From contig JABMDG010000091.1 of the NCBI GenBank assembly GCA_015904045.1, positions 1-12,351 on the forward strand: 12,351 bases of DNA, written 5' to 3'. How positions within the stretch are numbered: position 1 is the stretch's first letter; each line of letters opens with the position of its first letter. The position numbers and the translations under genes are program-made. This DNA is from Nitrospira sp. Its GTDB lineage: Bacteria > Nitrospirota > Nitrospiria > Nitrospirales > Nitrospiraceae. Positions 7,007-12,351 of this stretch are shown here, piece after piece. The notes below the pieces were generated by a model. The model saw only the letters and a program-made list of their open reading frames with translations, did not search any database and had not been told where the DNA came from.

Positions 7007-8480
7007 ATCGGGATCCATCGGCAGCGCAGACCGGGCATTTCACCGGGGTCTCGCCCTTGCCGATGTACCCGCAGCCGTCGCATACAAAGTAGTTCTGAGT
7101 CATCCGATCCAGGTAGGCTTGAGTCGCTGCGGACGTTGTCGGAGCGGGCTTCTCCTCGACGATCTTGGTCATGATGCCGCTCAAGGTCGGACCCATCAGC
7201 TCCTCGGCCACCGCATTGTCGGACTGCATCTTGTTGCGATCGATGCCGGCTGCGTCCAGGCTGCCGCCCAGCGCCCTCATCGCGTCCATCGCGCCCTTCG
7301 GCAGGATGTGGCCGATGGCCGTATCCACGACGGTATTGCTGATGATCGTATGGCCCTTTTCGATGGCATACCGATGGATCGCGGTCTTGGCGACCCCGCG
7401 GGCAAAGATGGGGATCTTTTCCATCCGCCGCAAGGCCTCTTCGGTCCAGGCGATCGTGTATTCCGCTTGGGTATCGATCGGCGGCACGTATTTGCGGTTT
7501 GAAACCAGCACGTTGCAGGGCGCGCTCCGGAGAAGATTTTCCGTGTTGCTGCCGATATCCATGTCTTCGTCGCTATGGACGCCGATACGGCCCACGATCA
7601 GCAGCGCCGGAACATCCTTCCGCACATATTGAATGATCTTCTCGAAGGCCTTGCCGTCAAGCAAGGTTGTCTTGACGTCGGTCTGCTCCGCCTGAGCGAT
7701 TTCACGGGAGATATCGAGGTGTGACTGGTAGATCTTAGCCAAGCCGCTGTCGATGATTTCTTCGTGCAGCTTTTCCTGTTCCTTGAAACGGAAGACTTTG
7801 CCGGCCTCCTCGTTCAACACTCCGGAAATGCTGTGGAATGCCGCATAGTGGAAATAGGGGTCGAACGCCGCAATCGCTTCCACCGGCATGTTTAAGGCCT
7901 TGCCGAGCTGAAGTCCCGTCATCAGGCCGCCGAAAGAATAGGGGCTGCCGTCCACGGCCACCACGATCTTGCCGATCGTCATCGGTTGAGTGTTCTTGAT
8001 GATCAGCATATCGGAGTTGCGCACGCGGCGGACCACACGTTCCGTATTGCTGCCGATGACGCTGTCCTTCACTGCGCCGACACCCAACGCTCCCATGATG
8101 ACGAGCTCGTACCCGTTGGTGTTGATGTCTTCGGCCAGGACTTTCCAATTCCGACCCTCGAGCGATCGGCGTTCGATCGGCAGATTGGCTTCATTGCATT
8201 TCTTGTCGACGTAGTCGAGGTAGGAATCTGTGATGATCTGAAGCCCGCGGGTGATCAGCGAGTCGTGAATCTGACGTTGGCGGTCGAGTTCCTTCTCGTC
8301 GTGGTATTCCTCAGGCAGGCCCGCTTCCATCTGCTTGAAGCGTTTGTCGTGCATCTTGGCGGCATAGACATGGCTACCGACAATCTTGGAGCCGAATGCC
8401 TTGGCCATATGGACGCCGATATCTACGGCCGTATTGGAATGATCGGAGTTATCAACCGGGATATAGATAGTCTTATACAT
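6930..8480 (-). CDS. Usp-Usp-PCP_red-rubredoxin-like fusion protein, copy 2
   Basis: A 516-residue soluble protein with no signal peptide or membrane segment. Domains in order: Usp 1 (about 1-163) with G130-AL-G133-9X-G143-S144; Usp 2 (about 168-327) with G297-RI-G300-9X-G310-S311; a PCP_red-like segment (about 341-392: AWTEEALRRMEKIPIFAR, then YAIEKG), as at the C-terminus of protochlorophyllide reductase BchB; a linker; and a rubredoxin-like domain with C467, C470, C482 and C485 (CDGCGYIGKGETP then CPVC), suited to one iron or zinc. ATP or AMP sensing joined to a redox domain is inference; no substrate is known. The last eight or so residues are encoded by DNA antisense to the E1 beta fragment, so the true C-terminus may be lost. 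The ATG has the same strong ribosome site as copy 1. Confidence 0.88.
   Translation of the reverse strand: MYKTIYIPVDNSDHSNTAVDIGVHMAKAFGSKIVGSHVYAAKMHDKRFKQMEAGLPEEYHDEKELDRQRQIHDSLITRGLQIITDSYLDYVDKKCNEANLPIERRSLEGRNWKVLAEDINTNGYELVIMGALGVGAVKDSVIGSNTERVVRRVRNSDMLIIKNTQPMTIGKIVVAVDGSPYSFGGLMTGLQLGKALNMPVEAIAAFDPYFHYAAFHSISGVLNEEAGKVFRFKEQEKLHEEIIDSGLAKIYQSHLDISREIAQAEQTDVKTTLLDGKAFEKIIQYVRKDVPALLIVGRIGVHSDEDMDIGSNTENLLRSAPCNVLVSNRKYVPPIDTQAEYTIAWTEEALRRMEKIPIFARGVAKTAIHRYAIEKGHTIISNTVVDTAIGHILPKGAMDAMRALGGSLDAAGIDRNKMQSDNAVAEELMGPTLSGIMTKIVEEKPAPTTSAATQAYLDRMTQNYFVCDGCGYIGKGETPVKCPVCAADGSRFNLVDKKIFVVAAQSEGRGAARIPL
6955..6965. other. Rearrangement or assembly junction
   Basis: Left of here the DNA reads as E1 beta in the plus frame; right of here it reads as the 3' end of usp in the minus frame. 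No insertion sequence, integrase, tRNA or flanking inverted repeat is seen. The exact base cannot be fixed because the matching 3' end of usp copy 1 is outside the window. Confidence 0.65.
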
Positions 8481-8484
8481 GGAG

Positions 8485-8501
8485 GCGCCTCCTTAGGGCG
8501 C
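8485..8501 (-). promoter_or_regulatory. Shine-Dalgarno within a small hairpin, usp copy 2
   Basis: The same GCGCC/GGCGC stem as in copy 1, here with a 7-base loop CTAAGGA. The site TAAGGAGG is seven bases from the ATG. The stem is kept while the loop length differs, and a GGAGGCGCCTCC palindrome overlaps the site. Confidence 0.45.
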
Positions 8502-8580
8502 TATCATGAGACACGCGAAACGCCGTAATCATTTGAAAAACCAAATAGTTGACGTGCTAGCAGAGCCGTAAAGAATGCGG

Positions 8581-8610
8581 ATGATAGCACTGGCTTGAAC
8601 TAGAATGCAA
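8581..8610 (-). promoter_or_regulatory. Sigma-70-type promoter of usp copy 2
   Basis: Minus strand: -35 TTGCAT (8605-8610), 18-base spacer, TGC-extended -10 TATCAT (8581-8586), as in copy 1. The stretch from 8611 to the radical SAM stop at 8707 holds nothing recognisable and does not match copy 1. Confidence 0.65.
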
Positions 8611-8706
8611 GAAGGTGAGAATCCCAATGGTCATAGGATATACATCATGACAAAAATGAGAGGAGTTCCTCGTTCCCTGCCCGACGACCATCGACGAACG
8701 GCTTGA

Positions 8707-10332
8707 CTAACTGGCTGAAGTTACGCGTGGTTCCCCCGTCTGTGAAGGAGTGGGGGAGGGCCGGCGTGACCGGAGAATGTCTTCAATCGCCAGTAAGGCG
8801 TCTCGTCCCGAGTTACCTTCGATGCCTTTGCTCAGGTTCTTGTCCGCATACGAAGGGGTTTCCGCACCAGATTGTGAGAGAGAGCCGGTCCATTTTCTGG
8901 GGTCTCGACTGCCTTGTTTCTTTTCCCAGGCGCGCAGGCAGGCCTTGGCGATGATGCTGTTGAGCGGTGCCGGGTTATAGAGCAGTTTTCTGATGCTGGA
9001 CGGAGTCAACATCAAGGGGTTATATCCGGCCGACAGGTATCCTTCTTCGAGCAATCGATGTTCCAGATCCGTGTTGGGCTGAATACCCAGGAAGAACATC
9101 AAGGGGAAGACCCGCTCCTCACCCAGGATCGAGGCGACCATCTTGTAGGATTCCACGCTCTGGAGCAGGCTTTCTTCCGTCTCTTTCGGGCTGTTGAGTG
9201 AGTAGTTCAGAATGACTTTGCCCCTGAAACCGGCTTCAGCCAGATAACGACAGCCGTCATAGAGTCGTTCCAGCTTGAACCCCATATGGAGGTTATTTAG
9301 AACCTCTTGCGAGCCGGATGTGATGGCGACCTCTAAGTCGCCGACGCCGGATCGCACCATCAATTTGGCCAATTCCGGCGTAATCAATGATGTTCTGATG
9401 TAGCCGGACCACTCGATATCGAGTTTCTCGGAAAGAATCCGCTCAAGGATCTCCGTACATTGCGGATAGGCTTCTTTCCCGGTAATAAATTGCGCATCGG
9501 TAAACCAGAACCGGCGAGTCCCCCACTGATGGTAATGCTGTGAAATGTCTTTGACGACCATCGCCGGGGGCCGATAGCGAACCCGTTTGCCTTCGATATA
9601 GGGATAGAGACAGAAGGCGCAGTCATAAGGGCAGCCACGCTTGGTTTGCACCCCGATGGATTCGTTCTGATATTCTCGATATTGAGGGAAAATCGAGGTG
9701 AGATAGGGGAGATCGACCGTCTGAGCATCGAGCAATGCCGGCGAGCCTTGGTTGCCCTTTCTGACGGAATTCCCCTCCTTGATGATATAGCGTTCGTCTT
9801 CGATTGAGCGGCCTTCAATCACTTTCAGAATCGCATCTTCACCCTCGCCAAGCAGGCCGATCGTGCCTTCTGGAAGTTTTTCGATCAGTTGATCGGCAAA
9901 CGCAGTGAAGGCTCCGCCGCCGATCATAATCTGAGCCTTGGGGAACTCCTTGCGGATCAACCAGGGATACGACAGGATCGTATAGATGTGACTATAATAC
10001 CGGTAGAGCTGTTTCACTCCCGCGAACGAGGCGGCGATCCGCTTCAACGGGTTGCTGGCGAAATAAAAATTGAACGCATGTTCCAGCGACGAATCGCCTT
10101 CGTGAGGTGAAAAGATCTGGATGTCGCGCCAGGAAAAGCAGACGAGATCCGGCTTGAAGTCGGCAGCCGCATCGCGAATGGCCTGGCTCCGTTGCGGCAC
10201 AGGAAACAGCGACAGATCGAGGATGCGCTGCCGTACCTCCGGCTTCCGCCGGTGGATGAAGTCCGCCAGATAAGTAATCCCGATGGGATAGACCTTCTTG
10301 CAGGGGAGGAAGATGTAAAGAATGGAATTCAC
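8707..10332 (-). CDS. B12-binding-type radical SAM protein, copy 2
   Basis: 541 residues, no indels against copy 1 and about 47 substitutions, most of them in the C-terminal tail (490-541) and around residues 186-225. The cluster cysteines C234, C238 and C241, the GGGAFT and LLGEGEDAI segments, and WFTDAQF are all unchanged, so both copies look active. The start is GTG (10330-10332), where copy 1 has ATG; the proteins match from this codon on while the DNA upstream does not. It lies 90 bases after ubiE copy 2. I cannot assign a substrate: resemblance to BchE/HpnP-type enzymes is at the level of domain order and short motifs only. Confidence 0.85.
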   Translation of the reverse strand: MNSILYIFLPCKKVYPIGITYLADFIHRRKPEVRQRILDLSLFPVPQRSQAIRDAAADFKPDLVCFSWRDIQIFSPHEGDSSLEHAFNFYFASNPLKRIAASFAGVKQLYRYYSHIYTILSYPWLIRKEFPKAQIMIGGGAFTAFADQLIEKLPEGTIGLLGEGEDAILKVIEGRSIEDERYIIKEGNSVRKGNQGSPALLDAQTVDLPYLTSIFPQYREYQNESIGVQTKRGCPYDCAFCLYPYIEGKRVRYRPPAMVVKDISQHYHQWGTRRFWFTDAQFITGKEAYPQCTEILERILSEKLDIEWSGYIRTSLITPELAKLMVRSGVGDLEVAITSGSQEVLNNLHMGFKLERLYDGCRYLAEAGFRGKVILNYSLNSPKETEESLLQSVESYKMVASILGEERVFPLMFFLGIQPNTDLEHRLLEEGYLSAGYNPLMLTPSSIRKLLYNPAPLNSIIAKACLRAWEKKQGSRDPRKWTGSLSQSGAETPSYADKNLSKGIEGNSGRDALLAIEDILRSRRPSPTPSQTGEPRVTSAS

Positions 10333-10351
10333 AGTGGTTGCTTCGTGAGGG

Positions 10352-10420
10352 GTAAGGCGTAAGGGGTGAGGGGTGACGAAATTCTTTTTGTCGCCTTACG
10401 TTGCACGCCTAACGCCTTAC
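10352..10420. repeat. Inverted GTAAGGCGT-type repeat between ubiE and radical SAM gene, copy 2
   Basis: GTAAGGCGTAAGG (10352-10364) pairs with CCTAACGCCTTAC (10408-10420), 12 of 13 bases, with another CGCCTTACG unit at 10392-10400 and a G-rich GGGGTGAGGGGTG run. It ends two bases short of the ubiE stop codon. Same position and design as the copy 1 repeat, but a different sequence family. Confidence 0.5.
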
Positions 10421-10422
10421 GG

Positions 10423-11199
10423 CTATTTCGTTGCCACATGGATCGCGACAATCCCGCCGGTCAGATTTTTATACGACACCTGGCTGTAGCCCGCCTCACG
10501 CAAGATCTGGCAGAGCCGTTCTTGATCCGGGAACGTACGGATCGATGCAGGGAGGTATTCGTACACGCCCGTCTTATCCCGCGCCACCTTCGTGCCGATC
10601 CATGGCAGGAGTTTGAACGAATACCAATCGTACAGGGCGCGCAGCCAGCCGAACACCGGGCGTGAAAACTCCAGACAGATGAAACGCCCCCCTGGTTTCA
10701 TGACGCGGCGGATCTCGCGTACCGCTTGAGGAAGATTGCCGACATTGCGCATGCAGAAACCGGTGGTGACGGCATCGAAGGTATTGTCGGCAAATCCCAA
10801 ATGTTCCGCGCTCGCCTGCAAGCAGGTGATTTTGCCGGTCAGTCCTCTGCCGGCCACTTTTTTAAGGCCTTCCGCCAACATGGCATAGTTCAGGTCGGAC
10901 GCCACCACGCGCCCAGTTGCGCCCATCCGTGGCTCGACCAGCAGCGCAAGATCCGCCGTGCCGGCCCCGACATCAAGGGCCGTGCCTTGTTCGACCGGCG
11001 TGACGAATGATGCGGCGATTTGTTTCCAGCGGTAATGGAGTCCGAAGCTGAGGAGTGTATTATTCAGGTCATAGACGCCGGCGATGGAGGTGAACATCCG
11101 CTGCACGGCCTGTTCCCTGGCCGGTCCCGACCATGTCGAGACGGCTTGGGGGGGCGCAGGAGTTTCCTCCCTTACGGACGGTTCTTGGACCTGTACCAT
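10423..11199 (-). CDS. ubiE: Demethylmenaquinone/ubiquinone-type C-methyltransferase, copy 2
   Basis: 258 residues, with about 27 substitutions against copy 1. The SAM-binding [26 protein letters not shown] and the hallmark [13 protein letters not shown] and [10 protein letters not shown] are unchanged. Differences cluster at 114-124 and in the last 30 residues, away from these motifs, so it should catalyse the same quinone-ring methylation. It stands head to head with uvrA, whereas copy 1 faces alsS. The ATG (11197-11199) again has no Shine-Dalgarno and lies seven bases past a -10. Two closely spaced ubiE genes are unusual because most genomes need one. Confidence 0.92.
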   Translation of the reverse strand: MVQVQEPSVREETPAPPQAVSTWSGPAREQAVQRMFTSIAGVYDLNNTLLSFGLHYRWKQIAASFVTPVEQGTALDVGAGTADLALLVEPRMGATGRVVASDLNYAMLAEGLKKVAGRGLTGKITCLQASAEHLGFADNTFDAVTTGFCMRNVGNLPQAVREIRRVMKPGGRFICLEFSRPVFGWLRALYDWYSFKLLPWIGTKVARDKTGVYEYLPASIRTFPDQERLCQILREAGYSQVSYKNLTGGIVAIHVATK

Positions 11200-11206
11200 G
11201 CCGATG

Positions 11207-11236
11207 GTGGTAGCACCCGCTTTTGAGCTTTGTCAA
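11207..11236 (-). promoter_or_regulatory. Promoter of ubiE copy 2
   Basis: Minus strand: TTGACA (11231-11236), 18-base spacer, TGC-extended TACCAC (11207-11212), then seven bases to the ATG. The spacer differs from copy 1 at most positions outside the last few, while the hexamers are identical. The -35 overlaps that of the divergent uvrA promoter. Confidence 0.7.
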
Positions 11237-11260
11237 GGTAAGGTCGCCGGATGCTATAAT
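11230..11260 (+). promoter_or_regulatory. Promoter of uvrA
   Basis: A perfect -10 TATAAT (11255-11260) preceded by TGC, so extended. The best -35 is TTGTCA (11230-11235) with a long 19-base spacer, on the opposite strand of the ubiE -35. The ATG is nine bases past the -10, leaving a leader of about three bases. No LexA-like box is recognised. Confidence 0.6.
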
Positions 11261-11269
11261 CTGCCGCTT

Positions 11270-12351
11270 ATGAGCAGTTCAATCGTTATCAAAGGCGCGC
11301 GCGAGCACAATCTCAAGAATATCGATGTCGAGATTCCGCGCGACCGGCTGGTCGTCATCACCGGTTTGAGCGGGTCCGGTAAGTCGTCGCTTGCGTTCGA
11401 TACGATCTATGCGGAAGGACAGCGCCGGTACGTCGAATCGTTATCCGCCTACGCGCGTCAGTTTTTGGAGCAGATGGGCAAGCCGGATGTCGATTCGATC
11501 GAAGGTCTGTCTCCCGCCATCTCCATCGAGCAGAAAAGCACCAGCCACAATCCCCGTTCGACCGTCGGCACCGTGACAGAGATTTACGATTACCTGCGGC
11601 TGTTGTTTGCGCGTGTCGGGCGGCCTTATTGCTTCCAATGTGGAGATGAGATCACGGCGCAGACCGTCCAGCAAATGGTCGACGCGATTGCCTCGTTGCC
11701 GGAAGGGACCAAGTTTCAGATCCTCGCTCCAATTGTGCGCGGGCGGAAGGGTGAGTACAGGAAAGAATTGCTGGAGATGCGAAAGGCCGGCTATGTCCGT
11801 GCCCGCGTCGACGGCAAGATGACGGATTTAGGTGAGGAGATTGCGCTTGATAAACAGAGGAAGCACACCATCGAAATCATCGTCGATCGTTTGGTCATCA
11901 AATCCGGAGACGCGCTCATGCGTCGTTTGGCCGATTCGGTTGAGACGGCGACGAAGCTGGCAGGCGGGCTCGTAGGCGTCATGACGGAAGAGGGCGAGCC
12001 CCGGCTCTATAGCGACAAGCTGGCCTGTATCAAGTGCGGCGTGAGTTATCCGGAAGTCGAGCCCAGGATCTTTTCATTCAATAGTCCGCACGGCGCCTGT
12101 CCGGCCTGTGACGGCATCGGGTTTGCCATGGCGCCGGGCTGTCCGGAGGAAGACGATTTCACTTTGCTTGAACCCTGCGAGGTCTGTCACGGCGCGAGGC
12201 TCAAGCCTGAAAGTTTGTCCATCAAACTGGCGAAGAAGTCGATCTCAGAGGTGACGAGGCTCTCGGTGAGGGTTGCGGCTGAGTTTTTTGTTACGTTGAA
12301 GTTTACCGACCGGGAGCTGGTCATTGCCCATCGGATTTTGAAGGAGATCCG
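11270..12351 (+). CDS. uvrA: Excinuclease ABC subunit A (5' part)
   Basis: 360 full codons are visible and the 3' end is outside the window. UvrA is the ATP-dependent damage sensor of nucleotide excision repair and loads UvrB. Seen: [14 protein letters not shown] at the N-terminus, Walker [10 protein letters not shown] (32-40), the Q-loop region [16 protein letters not shown], the UvrB-binding region (about 131-245, with [11 protein letters not shown]), and zinc-finger cysteines C253, C256, C277 and C280, the same numbering as the E. coli zinc finger. CxxC at 303-306 ([14 protein letters not shown]) follows only about 20 residues later, so the flexible insertion domain of about 100 residues found in E. 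coli between these points is missing. The start is fixed by family alignment; there is no Shine-Dalgarno. It is divergent from ubiE copy 2. Confidence 0.9.
   Translation, partial: MSSSIVIKGAREHNLKNIDVEIPRDRLVVITGLSGSGKSSLAFDTIYAEGQRRYVESLSAYARQFLEQMGKPDVDSIEGLSPAISIEQKSTSHNPRSTVGTVTEIYDYLRLLFARVGRPYCFQCGDEITAQTVQQMVDAIASLPEGTKFQILAPIVRGRKGEYRKELLEMRKAGYVRARVDGKMTDLGEEIALDKQRKHTIEIIVDRLVIKSGDALMRRLADSVETATKLAGGLVGVMTEEGEPRLYSDKLACIKCGVSYPEVEPRIFSFNSPHGACPACDGIGFAMAPGCPEEDDFTLLEPCEVCHGARLKPESLSIKLAKKSISEVTRLSVRVAAEFFVTLKFTDRELVIAHRILKEI

Larger units (their letters stand above)
6956..11237. repeat. Long direct repeat, right copy (usp-radical SAM-ubiE)
   Basis: Second copy of the cassette; the part from 6956 to 7383 corresponds to sequence that lies left of the window in copy 1. 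Its left end is the junction inside E1 beta and its right end is the -35 shared by ubiE and uvrA. Confidence 0.8.

Noticed and set aside
6930..7010. Transposon or integron boundary at the junction
   Set aside because: No transposase, integrase, terminal inverted repeat, target duplication or tRNA was seen on either side.
6930..8480. Chlorophyll synthesis locus
   Set aside because: A PCP_red-like segment and a BchE-like radical SAM protein are present, but the core BchB/N/L and chelatase genes are not, so photosynthesis is not supported.
1..12351. CRISPR array, tRNA, rRNA or toxin-antitoxin pair
   Set aside because: No regularly spaced short repeats, cloverleaf-like sequence or rRNA sequence was noticed; small frames all overlap real genes.

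Overview
The window looks like a piece of a GC-rich Nitrospirota genome, most likely Nitrospira or a close relative. I infer this from protein content and codon use (a MenG-type methyltransferase next to a large double-Usp protein, and a PDH E1 alpha/beta pair of separate genes). No marker gene here proves it.

Layout. (1) Positions 1-3841, minus strand: ubiE/menG, then a B12-type radical SAM gene, then a Usp-family gene cut by the window edge. (2) Positions 4120 to about 6958, plus strand: an AlsS-like acetolactate synthase, pyruvate dehydrogenase E1 alpha, and the first 52 codons of E1 beta, which then stops matching its family. (3) About 6958-11237, minus strand: a second copy of the same three-gene cassette in the same order. 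The copies are about 97% (usp), 91% (radical SAM) and 90% (ubiE) identical in protein, with mostly synonymous DNA changes and different spacers between ubiE and the radical SAM gene. (4) Position 11270 to the end, plus strand: uvrA, divergent from the second ubiE and cut by the window edge.

The cassette is the most unusual content. Its Usp protein has two ATP-binding Usp domains, then a PCP_red-like segment (the C-terminal domain of light-independent protochlorophyllide reductase BchB), then a rubredoxin-like CxxC/CxxC domain. It travels with a BchE-like radical SAM enzyme of unknown substrate and a (demethyl)menaquinone methyltransferase. This suggests, without proving, a redox or quinone/tetrapyrrole-related module under energy or stress control.

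Regulation is readable. All four cassette promoters in view share one architecture: a -35, an 18-base spacer and an extended -10 beginning TGC-TAYCAY. The ubiE and uvrA promoters lie so close to the start codons that their mRNAs are probably leaderless. Both usp genes carry a small conserved hairpin around the Shine-Dalgarno sequence.

The junction near 6955-6965 breaks the PDH operon and joins it tail-to-tail to the second usp. It is either a real rearrangement bringing in a diverged cassette or a chimeric join between related strains in an assembly. The sequence alone cannot decide, and everything inferred from the duplication depends on this point.
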